Both the position numbers and the translations under genes were made by a program. The notes below the pieces were generated by a model. It made no database searches, was not told the DNA's origin, and saw only the letters and a program-made list of their open reading frames with translations. Below, in pieces: positions 18,311-28,002 of a stretch of DNA of 64,000 nucleotides (its first letter is position 1; each line of letters opens with the position of its first letter). Source of the stretch: CAVTGO01 sp963734275 (lineage in GTDB: Bacteria; Actinomycetota; UBA4738; HRBIN12); assembly GCA_963734275.1 (NCBI GenBank), contig CAVTGO010000010.1, positions 1-64,000 on the forward strand, read 5' to 3'.

Positions 18311-18323
18311 AAATAATTCTTTA

Positions 18324-18589
18324 AGCCTGCGAAGCAGGCGTAAGCATAAAGCCTGAGCAAGCCCGCGAATGCGGGCGACAGCATAAAGCCTGGGGCGCAA
18401 GCCCCAGGATAACGATAAAAACCACGGTTGAGCCCGTGAAACGGGCGGCAGCGCTGTCGCCCGCATTCGCGGGCTTCGCGGTCTATTATTAATAATGATC
18501 CTGGGGCTTGCGCCCCAGGCTTTATTCTGTCGCCCGCGTTCGCGGGCTGGGTCCTCCAGGCTTTATGCTTACGCCTGCTTCGCAGGCTA
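18324..18589. repeat. REP-like array with about 90-bp inverted arms
   Basis: The left arm (18324-18410) and right arm (18498-18589) are reverse complements with a few mismatches. Each is built from three smaller palindromes: GCCTGCGAAGCAGGC, GCCCGCGAATGCGGGC and CCTGGGGCGCAAGCCCCAGG, linked by the spacer AAGCATAAAGCCTG. Between the arms are further AGCCCGTGAAACGGGC and CCCGCATTCGCGGGC units. The right edge supplies the stop codon (TAG 18587-18589) of the PAS-HEAT gene. Confidence 0.85.
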
Positions 18590-20683
18590 AGAACCAGTCT
18601 TTCTCAATGCGACTTCCGCGGCATGCGCTACGTCGGGATCGTCGTCACTAACCAGCCCGGCAACAATCCCGGCAACACGCTGACCGCCGATTTGCCCCAG
18701 CGAATCAAGGGCCGCAATCCGGACGTGGTTGAACTTCTCTTTCTCAATCACTCTCTCGAGAGCATCAACGCTCTCCTCGGACCTGCGGCGACCCAGTGCT
18801 CGCGCGCTGAAATAGCGCACCCAAACGTCCTCATCATCGAGTCCTTCAATCAATGGCTGAACGACCTCCGGCGCATCCATAGTGCCCAGCGCACGCGCCG
18901 CAGCAGCACGGACATTCGGTGTTTCTGCTTTAATTGCATTGACGAGAACATCGAGAGCTCGGTCGTCTTCGACGTAGGGCAGGTGCTCGATCGCCGCGCA
19001 CCTCACACGTTCGTCTGAATCGCGGCTCAGCTCCAGCAAAGCACCAGCCGACTCGGGATATCCAAAGTATCCGGCAATCTTCACTGCCGATTCGCGAACG
19101 TTCGGATCTGGGTCATGTAGAAGCGGAATGATACGTTCGGACATTAACGGTGGAATGACCGAATTGAGCGCGCTTACTGCCGCTTGCCGGATCGATGCAT
19201 CGTCATCACCGATCAAATTCAGGAGTCCATCGACTGCCTGCGGGTCTCCGATCTGTGCAAGTGCATTTGAAGCATCAACCGCGAGAGCTTCGTCACTGAG
19301 TGTATTAACAAGAGCGGATGTTGCACTCGAGTCGCCGATGCGTCCGAGTGCCAACACGGCTGAGCGCCTCACTTCGAGATCTTCCGCTGTTAACTGTGCA
19401 ATCAATAGGTCTACAGTCGCAGGGCCGTGCCGCGCGAGCGCTTCGATAATCTCGTCACGCAGATCGATGCGTCCCATCAATCGCGTGAGCGCGCGATCCA
19501 CGCCGGGCCGTTTGAGCCAGCCAAGAACCAACGCAATCGAGCGCAGGTTTTCTTTGTCAGGCGTTTCCAACGCATCGAGCAAATTCTGAATGCCAGTGGG
19601 CGAGATTTCACGGCTGGTTAAATCTGCGATATGACGGCCCTCGCCATACTGTTCCTCATATCGATCGCGGAGAGTAGCGAGCGCGTCCGCGATGGAATCC
19701 GTGGGCGCTGTCGGAGTATTCAACAACGCCGTCAGAGGAGCTACCGCGCTTTCGTCACCCAGTTGGCCCAGCAGGCCGATCGCTGGTTCACGCAGGAGTT
19801 CGTCTTCTAACAGCGGCTCCATGCGTGGCGCGATGCGCGCGTCGCCAATTTTCGCGAGTGCCTCCAATGCCACGAACGCAAGGAAGAAGTCCTTTGATTC
19901 AGCTATCTCGACAAGTGCATCTACTGCGTCGACTACCTTCAGCTTGCCCAGAGCCTCGATCGCGTGATACCGCACGTTGGTATCTTCATCCTTCAACGCT
20001 GTGACCAGTGCTCCGGCGGCACGAATGTCGCGTTGTTCACCTAAAGCCAACGCCGCTTGCATTCGCAGATCCGAATCGGGACCCTGGAGCAGTTCCAGTA
20101 ATGGTGAAAGAGTGTCGACATCACTCGCCGCGAGCACCTGAAGCGCGCTGTTCAAGAGGGCAGGATCGTGATGATTCTCGGCGACAGACTGTAAGAGCGC
20201 GGCGATCGCTTCCGGTGCGGCACGCTGTGATACTTCCTTGACCGCCTCGCGCCGAACTGTCCAATCTTTATCACTCAGCGCGTCAAGCATCGGCATCGAT
20301 AGTTCGCGCTCACGTTCAAGTCGCTCGGTGACGTCCTCGACAGTAACGATGAGCCCGGCGATCGAGTGGTCGTCACGCAGGGGCGCGATTGTGACTCGTT
20401 GCTGCATCTTGTCGAAGTGTTTGGCAGGAGTAACTGGAGTACAGGGAATCAGATAGTGATGAAACGCAGTCGCCAGCACTTCCACGACTCCCTCGTTAAG
20501 CGATCGTTGGAAACGTTTCAGCAAGCCGCGCTTCTCGAGATCCGGCAGCAGCGCAGTCAAAGCCTGACCCGAAGCAGATTCCTCGCTGATTCCGGTGAGC
20601 CGCGCCAGGGTGGCATCCCAAACTTGAATGATTAGATCAGCGTCTGTTGTAAAAACGCCGACTGACGGCTGGATGCTAGTCAT
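18587..20683 (-). CDS. PAS sensor fused to a long HEAT-repeat array
   Basis: The 698-residue protein has an N-terminal PAS domain (about 1-130, ending IAGLIVTVEDVTERLERERE). About 18 HEAT/PBS-lyase-type repeats of about 31 residues follow, such as VRRSAVLALGRIGDSSATSA and VRYHAIEALGKLKVVDAV. There is no membrane segment and no catalytic motif. HEAT arrays are protein-binding scaffolds. The start overlaps the stop of the soluble MCP gene by ATGA. This implies 1:1 production and probable partnership, with the PAS domain possibly giving sensory input to the MCP. The pairing is unusual for che operons. Confidence 0.85.
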   Translation of the reverse strand: MTSIQPSVGVFTTDADLIIQVWDATLARLTGISEESASGQALTALLPDLEKRGLLKRFQRSLNEGVVEVLATAFHHYLIPCTPVTPAKHFDKMQQRVTIAPLRDDHSIAGLIVTVEDVTERLERERELSMPMLDALSDKDWTVRREAVKEVSQRAAPEAIAALLQSVAENHHDPALLNSALQVLAASDVDTLSPLLELLQGPDSDLRMQAALALGEQRDIRAAGALVTALKDEDTNVRYHAIEALGKLKVVDAVDALVEIAESKDFFLAFVALEALAKIGDARIAPRMEPLLEDELLREPAIGLLGQLGDESAVAPLTALLNTPTAPTDSIADALATLRDRYEEQYGEGRHIADLTSREISPTGIQNLLDALETPDKENLRSIALVLGWLKRPGVDRALTRLMGRIDLRDEIIEALARHGPATVDLLIAQLTAEDLEVRRSAVLALGRIGDSSATSALVNTLSDEALAVDASNALAQIGDPQAVDGLLNLIGDDDASIRQAAVSALNSVIPPLMSERIIPLLHDPDPNVRESAVKIAGYFGYPESAGALLELSRDSDERVRCAAIEHLPYVEDDRALDVLVNAIKAETPNVRAAAARALGTMDAPEVVQPLIEGLDDEDVWVRYFSARALGRRRSEESVDALERVIEKEKFNHVRIAALDSLGQIGGQRVAGIVAGLVSDDDPDVAHAAEVALRKTGS

Positions 20684-22833
20684 GCCTGATCAGCGTCATC
20701 CGCGTTATCTGCGGCTGGTTTTCTCGTCCGTCTGCGTTTTGGCTTCTGATCGCCATTGCCGACTATGAGGCTGTCCATGATTTCACCAAGTTGGCGCGCG
20801 CGGTCGGCCAGCCCGGATGTACTGGTTAACGTTGCTTTCACACCATCTGCATTGCGAGTAGTTATCTGGCGCAGTTCGCTGACGCCGCTGCGAATTCTGC
20901 CGGCCGCCTCGAGGTGGTTGCGGTTGCTGTTCGTAATCCGCAGCGCTTCTTTAGAAACATTTGTGACACCGATACTCATTTCATGCGCTGTTCGCGCCTG
21001 TTCACGCATGGCCTTGGTTACCTGATCGGCTTGCAAACGCATACTCTGCGTCGCCGTAGTAATCTCAGCGGACGCCTTTGCCTGCTCACTTACCGCTTTG
21101 TTGATCTCACCTATCTGTCGCGCGAGTTGGAGCGCCTCTTTCGAAACCTGATCGCCGGCGACTGCCTGTTCACTCAGTGCACGGGAAGTGGAGACCGCTC
21201 CCCGTCGCATTGATTCAACGGCCTGTGTGATCTGTTTGGCAGCCGTGGCTTGTTCGCTAGAAGCTTTACGCACTTGTTTCGCCGCACCACTGGTACTCTG
21301 CGCCGCCTTGATGATCTCCCTGGCAGCGCGGCCTTGCTCGTTTACTGCCTTGCTGACTTCCTTAGCCGTCTTGCGCATCTGCGACGAGGCATTGACGATC
21401 TGCTGCGTGGCTTGAGCTTGCTCCAGCACTGCGTTGGAAACCTGTTTCGTTTGCGTGGCAGTAGTGTCGATTGCGGCAACCACTTGTTGACTTGCGGTCA
21501 GTTGTTCCTCGGTAGCATCGGCAATTTGTCCCATAAACTGGGCCGTTTGGTTGATCCCGGTCAATATCTTCCTGAGACCTGCCGCGCCTTCTTCCGCGAG
21601 TTGTCCGCTTTCATCAGCTATGCGCATTCCATCACTTGCAGCAGTCACCGCTTCTCTGACAACTTCCTGGAGCGATCTAATGATCGCAGCAATGTCGGCG
21701 GTTGCCTGGGCTGATCGATCGGCAAGATTCCTGATCTCTTCCGCCACCACCGCAAACCCTCGTCCCGCATCGCCGGCGCGAGCGGCTTCAATCGAAGCAT
21801 TCAGCGAAAGCATGTTGGTGCGTTCAGCAATGATGTTGATGGTGTTGACGATGCCGCCAATCTCGTCAGAACGTTTTCCCATCTCGCGGATCACGCCGGC
21901 TGATTGCTCCATCGCCGTACGCACGCGCAGCATTCCCTGCATCGATTTCTGCGCGGCGGCTCCGCCTTCTTCGGCTTGTTTAGTTAACTGGCCAGTCGCT
22001 TCCTCGGCACGCTTGGTCAACGCAACGACCGAATGTAACGAGCGGTCCAGTTGAGTGGCGCTGCCGGCAGCGCCGGTCGCAGCTTCGGTAATGCGCTCCG
22101 CACTCTGCGCCACGCCTTGCACCGAGCGCCCCATCTGTTCGATCGACGTTGACACTTCTTCAACTGACGACGCGAGGCTCTCGGTCATCGCCGCGACCTC
22201 TTCGATGGACGCAGCCATTTCGTTGATCGAGGAAGACGTCTGTTCCGCTGCGACCGTGAGGTCATCTGCATTACCCGAAAGACTTGCGATCGAGGCCGCC
22301 ACCTCTTCCACACTCGCCGCAGTTTCGTTCACCGATGCCGTGAGTGCATCTGTGTCTGCGCTTACGGCTTTGACCGAAGCGGCAATCTCCGTCATCGCGC
22401 CGGTAACTTCTTCAGCGGATGTGGCCATGCTTTGGGTCGTGCCGCTGATACCCTCAATTGAACGCCCGTTTTCCTCGATGGCAGCCGATAGCTGAGTAAT
22501 CGCGGCAGCAAGAATTTCTGTACTCTTGCTGACCTCTTCGATCGACGCGGCGCTTTCGTTAACTGATGACGCGAGTTCTTCAGTTGAAGTAGCAATCGAC
22601 TCGAGTTGCGTCGTCGTCTCGCCCATGGAAGCAGTCATCTCATTGGAGGTCGCGACCGTCCTTTCGAGCACGCGTAACTGTACTTCCGCTCCTTCAGCAA
22701 CCTCGTTGGCCGTTACCGTGATTTGACTGGCCGATTCAGCAACCTGCACTGCTTGCTGGCGAACCAAATCAATGTCTCTCTCGAGGTTGTTGCCCGATCT
22801 ATCCAGTACCTGGGCCATAGCCTTATCTCCCAT
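20680..22833 (-). CDS. Soluble methyl-accepting chemotaxis protein
   Basis: The 717-residue chemoreceptor has no transmembrane helix and no recognisable ligand domain. It is an almost uninterrupted coiled coil rich in A, S, E, T and Q (for example SVNETAASVEEVAASIASLS). The signalling hairpin tip reads AERTNMLSLNASIEAARAG and GRGFAVVAEEIRNLADRSA at about residues 340-380. Long helical arms lie on both sides with many E/Q pairs as methylation candidates. The C-terminus is basic (KPKRRRTRKPA). It resembles FrzCD-like cytoplasmic receptors. CheW is encoded just upstream, overlapping by 11 bases, and the PAS-HEAT gene downstream by 4. Confidence 0.88.
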   Translation of the reverse strand: MGDKAMAQVLDRSGNNLERDIDLVRQQAVQVAESASQITVTANEVAEGAEVQLRVLERTVATSNEMTASMGETTTQLESIATSTEELASSVNESAASIEEVSKSTEILAAAITQLSAAIEENGRSIEGISGTTQSMATSAEEVTGAMTEIAASVKAVSADTDALTASVNETAASVEEVAASIASLSGNADDLTVAAEQTSSSINEMAASIEEVAAMTESLASSVEEVSTSIEQMGRSVQGVAQSAERITEAATGAAGSATQLDRSLHSVVALTKRAEEATGQLTKQAEEGGAAAQKSMQGMLRVRTAMEQSAGVIREMGKRSDEIGGIVNTINIIAERTNMLSLNASIEAARAGDAGRGFAVVAEEIRNLADRSAQATADIAAIIRSLQEVVREAVTAASDGMRIADESGQLAEEGAAGLRKILTGINQTAQFMGQIADATEEQLTASQQVVAAIDTTATQTKQVSNAVLEQAQATQQIVNASSQMRKTAKEVSKAVNEQGRAAREIIKAAQSTSGAAKQVRKASSEQATAAKQITQAVESMRRGAVSTSRALSEQAVAGDQVSKEALQLARQIGEINKAVSEQAKASAEITTATQSMRLQADQVTKAMREQARTAHEMSIGVTNVSKEALRITNSNRNHLEAAGRIRSGVSELRQITTRNADGVKATLTSTSGLADRARQLGEIMDSLIVGNGDQKPKRRRTRKPAADNADDADQA

Positions 22834-23329
22834 CCATCATCTGTGAAATCTCTGGCTCGACTTCGTATTCCAAATCAAGCACTGCATCTAAATTCAAAAT
22901 CATAATCATGCGTTCACCGATCGTGGCGATGCCTTCGAGGTAGTGACCACTCAATCCGGTAAGCGCCTCGGGCGGCGGCTCGATCGACTCCGCCGGAATC
23001 TTCAGAAACTCGCGGGCTGTATCGACAACGAGCCCGACCACCCTGTTTCCGGTGTTAATAACAACCAATCGAGAACGCAGATCGCGTTCGATTCTGTCGA
23101 ACCCAAAACGTGTGCGCAGGTTTAACGCCGGAATCACCTGGCCACGAACCAGAACCACTCCTTCGACCGCGGGATGAGCATTTGGCACAGACGCAGCGTC
23201 TTCGATCATCTCGATCTGTTGCACAAAGCGACTGCGAACACCATACGTCGTGCCCGCCAGCTCAAAGAGTATGAATGGTTCCATCTGTGTAAATCCGTAG
23301 TCGGCTTTGTCTTTAAAAGTCTTTCTCAT
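22823..23329 (-). CDS. cheW: CheW adaptor
   Basis: CheW couples chemoreceptors to the CheA kinase. The 168-residue protein shows the CheW double beta-barrel pattern: FILFELAGTTYGVRSRFVQQ, VEGVVLVRGQVIPALNLRTR, LVVINTGNRVVGLVVDTARE and a C-terminal GERMIMILNLDAVLDLEYEV. The start at 23329 (MRKTFKDK) is possible, but an internal ATG at 23284 (MEPFILFEL) fits the family N-terminus better. It overlaps the MCP gene by 11 bases. A REP-like array lies between it and the cheA end. Confidence 0.88.
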   Translation of the reverse strand: MRKTFKDKADYGFTQMEPFILFELAGTTYGVRSRFVQQIEMIEDAASVPNAHPAVEGVVLVRGQVIPALNLRTRFGFDRIERDLRSRLVVINTGNRVVGLVVDTAREFLKIPAESIEPPPEALTGLSGHYLEGIATIGERMIMILNLDAVLDLEYEVEPEISQMMDGR

Positions 23330-23521
23330 TCACACCGGGCTTCAGCCCGGTGGAAAGGCACCCACATTCTTGAGAAACCGTTTTAACGGTTTCGATAGCG
23401 AAAGCGGCGAAAACCGTTGAAACGGTTTTCGGCTGTGATGTCGTCCCCGCTAGCACCGGGCTAAAGCCCGGTATGAATGAAACAAAAGCCATTCGTGGCT
23501 AATCAAAAGCCATTCGTGGCT
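23327..23521. repeat. REP-like array between cheA and cheW
   Basis: Outer arms CACACCGGGCTTCAGCCCGGTG (23330-23352 region, given here as its 22-base core in two halves CACACCGGGCT and TCAGCCCGGTG) and CACCGGGCTAAAGCCCGGT (23454-23472) pair with each other. Inside are two AACCGTTTTAACGGTT-type palindromes (about 23376-23393 and 23410-23429). On the cheA side are two tandem copies of AAAAGCCATTCGTGGCTAAT from about 23484. The last unit ends at the cheA stop codon. Confidence 0.8.
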
Positions 23522-24153
23522 TAATGTCGTGACGTTACTGCCAACTGTCGCAACGCGGTAACATCCAGAATCAGCACAACGCGCTGATCTCCGAGTTCGG
23601 TGGCCCCGGCGATGCCTTTGCTCTGCGCAAGCGGATCCTTTAGGGCGCGCACCACGATCTCTCGCTGTCCAGTATGCGATCGACTGCCAGACCGACCGCG
23701 TTTGTTTCCTCACCAATCACCAATACATGAAACTTGTCTCCACGTTCGTAGTTAATCTCGAAAACACGGGCCAGGCGAAGCAAAGGAAGAACTTTTCCGC
23801 GATACGAAATGATTTCGTTATTCTCCAACACCCTGGTTGAAGTTGACTCAACCTCCAGCACTTCCCTCACCGCCGACTGAGGCACCGCAAACCTTTGCTC
23901 ATTCACACTGACAATAAGCGCCTCCGCGATCGCGAGTGTCAAAGGAAGCTCGATTGTGAAAGTGGTGCCTTCCCCGACTTTCGTCGCCAACGACATTCGT
24001 CCGCCGAGCTCTTCAGTCGCCTTTTTAACTACATCCATTCCCACGCCACGGCCACTCTCTCGATCAGCTTCGTCGCGAGTGGAGAATCCGGGAGTGCAAA
24101 GCAGATCCAGCAAAGCCTCATCATCGATCTCGAAGTTTCCGTGGCTGATACCT
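23521..24153 (-). pseudogene. cheA: CheA histidine kinase, C-terminal fragment
   Basis: This holds the end of the HATPase domain (GFSTRDEADRESGRGVGMDV, with the G2 box SGRGVGMDVV) and the CheW-like regulatory domain. The latter includes FTIELPLTLAIAEALIVSVN, FAVPQSAVREVLEVE and RGKVLPLLRLARVFEI. A break near 23660 shifts the frame; the correct end reads IVVRALKDPLAQSKGIAGAT and LILDVTALRQLA, with TAA at 23521-23523. The Hpt, dimerisation and most of the ATP domain are missing because the sequence changes to dnaK on the other strand at about 24155. Its place upstream of cheW completes the chemosensory operon. Confidence 0.8.
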
Positions 24154-24156
24154 CTG

Positions 24157-24723
24157 GCAGTTGCCCTTTCTGACGGGCATTCCGCCGGCGCCGCGGGGCA
24201 TGCCGCAGATCGAGGTCACGTTCGACATCGACGCGAACGGCATCCTCAACGTGTCCGCGAAGGACCTGGGCACCGGCAAGGAGCAGAAGATCGAGATCAA
24301 GTCCGGCTCCGGGCTCTCCGACGACGAGATCGAGAGGATGGTCAAGGACGCCGAGTCGCACGCGGACGAGGACCGCAGGCGCGCGAGCTCGCGGAGGCCG
24401 GAACAACGGCGAGAACGCCGCCTACCAGGCCGAGAAGCAGCTCGACGAGCTGGGCGACGCGTCGACGATCGGCCAAGTCCGAGATCGAGGACGCGATCAA
24501 GGACGTCCGCGATATGCTCGAGTCCGAGGACACCGAGGAGATCCGCTCCAAGACCGACGCGCTCCAGCAGGCGTTCCACAGCGTCTCGGAGCAGATGTAC
24601 GCGGCGGCCGCGCAGCAGCAGGCCGAAGCATCGGCGAACGGCGCGCCCGAGGACGGCGCCGGTGACGGCGCCGCGGGCGACGAAGAGGAGGTCGTCGACG
24701 CCGAGGTCGTGGACTACCGCTGA
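24157..24723 (+). pseudogene. dnaK: DnaK (Hsp70), C-terminal fragment, frameshifted
   Basis: The substrate-binding part begins at the block join with LTGIPPAPRGMPQIEVTFDI and DANGILNVSAKDLGTGKEQK, then GLSDDEIERMVKDAESHADE. Frame breaks near 24385 and 24460 lead to the lid helices (AYQAEKQLDELG, SEIEDAIKDVRDMLESED, ALQQAFHSVSEQMYAAAAQQ) and the acidic tail EEEVVDAEVVDYR with TGA 24721-24723. The ATPase domain is absent. It heads the typical actinobacterial order dnaK-grpE-dnaJ-hspR-clpB on very GC-rich DNA. Confidence 0.8.
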
Positions 24724-24743
24724 GGGCACAAGCGGGGACAAGT

Positions 24744-25407
24744 AATGCCCCGCCCGCGTCCCGACGAGGAGGGGGTCAGACCGACCGGCGAGCGCCGAGG
24801 GCCCTGACCTGACGGGGTCTGACCCCCTTGAGCTGAAGGCGGCTGCTCCCGATGCCGAGCCGAAGCCCGGCGTCGAGCCGGCGGACGAGGTGGTGCCCAC
24901 GCGCGGCGCGGAGCCCGATGCGGTCGAGCCCGAGCGGCGGACCGGCGGCCGGACTCCGACCGCCCGAGGCCCGCTGGCCGAGGCCGAGCGCGAGCGGGCG
25001 AGTACCTCGACCTCGCACAGCGCACCCAGGCCGACTTCGAGAACTTCCGCAAGCGCGCGGCCCGCGAGGCCGCGCAGGCCGGCGAGCGCGCGAAGGCGAG
25101 CTCGTGCGCGAGCTGCTGCCGGCGGTGGACAACCTCGAGCGGGCGCTGCTCCGCGGCCAAGGAGGGCGAGGAGCACTCGCCTCGGGGCGTCAACCTCGTG
25201 CACGCCGAGCGTGCACGGGCTGCTCGAGCGCAACGGGGCCGAGGCGATCGACCCGGCGGGCGAGCGGTTCGACCCGAACGTGCACGAGGCGCTCTCCACG
25301 CGCGCCAGGCCGGCGCCGAGCCGGGCGTGGTGCTCGACGTGGTCGAGAAGGGCTACCGGCTGGGCGACACGGTCATCCGCCCGGCCCGCGTGGTGGTCTC
25401 GGCCTAG
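24744..25407 (+). pseudogene. grpE: GrpE nucleotide exchange factor, frameshifted
   Basis: GrpE releases ADP from DnaK. Joined pieces read ALAEAERERAEYLDLAQRTQ-like helix, ADFENFRKRAAREAAQAGER, LVRELLPAVDNLERALL, VHGLLERNGAEAIDPAGERF, DPNVHEALSTRARP and VVLDVVEKGYRLGDTVIRPARVVVSA, ending TAG 25405-25407. These are the family coiled coil and the C-terminal beta wing. Several breaks occur (near 25000, 25100, 25160, 25200 and 25310). The start is uncertain: the ATG at 24744 is followed within 30 bases by an inverted-repeat element, so the N-terminus is either replaced by it or starts later. Confidence 0.7.
24771..24827. repeat. 12-bp inverted repeat with GGGGTC-T-GACCCC core
   Basis: GGGGGTCAGACC (24771-24782) and GGTCTGACCCCC (24816-24827) are exact reverse complements, 33 bases apart. 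The right half also contains the small palindrome GGGGTC-T-GACCCC (24814-24826). It lies at the presumed grpE start. It looks like a dispersed palindromic element rather than a heat-shock operator; the known HspR site (HAIR) has a different sequence. Confidence 0.6.
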
Positions 25408-25408
25408 C

Positions 25409-26530
25409 ATGGCGCGGTCACGGATCCATACAAGGCGCTCGGCGTGGACCGCAAGGCGTCCGAGGACGACATCAAGAAGGCCTACCGCAAGCTCGCCCGC
25501 GCTACCACCCGGACAAGAACCCGGGCGACAGCCAAGGCCGAGGAGCGGTTCAAGGACATCCAGGAGGCCTACTCGATCCTCTCCGACCCGGAGAAGCGCA
25601 AGCAGTACGACGCGGGCGGCGGGCTGTTCGGCGCGGCGGCGGGCCGGGCCCCTTCCGCCCGGGCGGCGGCCGGCGGCCCGGGTTCGGCGGCATCAGCGAC
25701 ATCCTGTCCGACCTCTTCGGCGGCGCCGGCGCGGTGGCGGCCGCCGCGGCGCGGGCCGGGCCGCGAGCGCGGGCGCGACCTCGAGACGGAGGTGTCGTCT
25801 CGCTTCGACCAGGCGATCGACGGCGCCCAGGTGCCGGTCGCCGTGCCGCCGGCCGTGCCGTGCACCACGTGCCGGGCACGGGCGCCGCCCGGGCACGTCG
25901 CCCACGGTCTGCTCGCGCTGCCAGGGGCGGGGCGTGGAGTCCGAGGGGCAGGGCCTGTTCTCGATCTCCCAGCCCTGCTCCAAGTGCGGCGGCACGGGCA
26001 CCGAGATCAAGGACCCGTGCCCCACCTGCCAGCGGCGCCGGCTCGCTGCGCCAGGTAAAGCGCTACCGCGTGAACATGCCCGCCGGCGTGCGCGACGGCA
26101 GCCGGGTGCGCCTGGCGCGGCAAGGGCGAGCCCGGGCCGGCGCGGCGGCCCGGCAGGCGACCTCTACGTGATCACCCACGTGAGCCGAGTCGCCCATCTT
26201 CAAGCGCCGGGGCGAGAACGTGGAGGTCGACGTGCCGATCACCGTCGTCGAGGCGATGAAGGGCTCGACGATCGAGGTGCCCACGCTCTCGGGCCGCAAG
26301 CGGATCCGGGTGGCGCCGGGCACGCAGCACGGCACGGTGGTGCGCCTGCGCGGCGAGGGCCCGCCGCGGCTCGGGGGCCAGGGTGGGCGGCGACATCCAC
26401 TACCGACTGCGATCGACGTGCCCCAGGACCTGACCAAGGAGCAGGAGGCGGCCGTCGACGAGCTCGCCGGGGTGATGAACGGCAACCCGCGCGAGCGGCT
26501 GTTCCACGCGAGCGTGACGGCCGAGGGCTC
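25409..26530 (+). pseudogene. dnaJ: DnaJ (Hsp40), frameshifted
   Basis: The J domain reads DPYKALGVDRKASEDDIKKA then YRKLAR, with the HPD motif recovered across a break near 25500 (YHPDKNPGD). A glycine-rich linker follows (GGISDILSDLFGG). The zinc domain has four CxxC pairs (CTTC, CSRC, CSKC, CPTC) with GxG. The substrate domain includes KRYRVNMPAGVRDGSRVRL, RRGENVEVDVPITVVEAMKG and RIRVAPGTQHGTVVRLRGEG. The end is near LFHASV at about 26515. At least eight single-base breaks are needed. Position after grpE and before hspR fits an actinobacterial heat-shock operon. Confidence 0.75.
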
Positions 26531-26534
26531 CGGC

Positions 26535-26950
26535 GCGCGACGCCGGCGAGCACCGCTCGCGGGGCGTCTACATGATCTCGGTGGCCGCGGAGCTCGCCGG
26601 GATGCACCCGCAGACCCTGCGCATCTACGAGGCGCGTGGGCTCATCACGCCCCAAGCGCTCGCCCAAGCAGACCCGCCTCTACTCCCAGGCCGACGTAGA
26701 GCGGCTGCGCCGGATCCAGGAGCTGACCACCGAGCTCGGCATGAACCTGGCGGGGGTCGAGAAGGTCTTCGAGCTCGAGCGCGAGATCGAGCGGATGCGC
26801 CGCCGTATGGGGGCGCTCGAGCGTCAGGCCGACGCAGATCGCGGCGGATGCGCGACGAGATCGAGCGCGTGAAACGCGCCTCAGGTTCGAGCTGTCCCGT
26901 ACGAGCCGCCCGAGCGCGCGCTATGCCACCGTCCGACCGGACCACCGACG
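26535..26950 (+). pseudogene. hspR: HspR, MerR-family heat-shock repressor, frameshifted
   Basis: HspR represses the dnaK and clpB operons in actinobacteria with DnaK as co-repressor. The MerR helix-turn-helix is clear: ISVAAELAGMHPQTLRIYEA then RGLITP. A break near 26655 follows, then RLYSQADVERLRRIQELTTE and LGMNLAGVEKVFELEREIER, a coiled coil typical of HspR, to about 26850. The C-terminus is blurred by further breaks. The start is uncertain because of a break just before MISVAAE. It lies between dnaJ and clpB, its usual place. Confidence 0.75.
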
Positions 26951-26987
26951 CGGTCCGCTCAGAGAGAGGGGCCGGGAGCGTAAAGAA

Positions 26988-28002
<1,015 letters not shown>

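Noticed and set aside
18311..18466. N-terminal extension of CheR
   Set aside because: It is translated palindromic repeat DNA; the family N-terminus fits the ATG at 18310.
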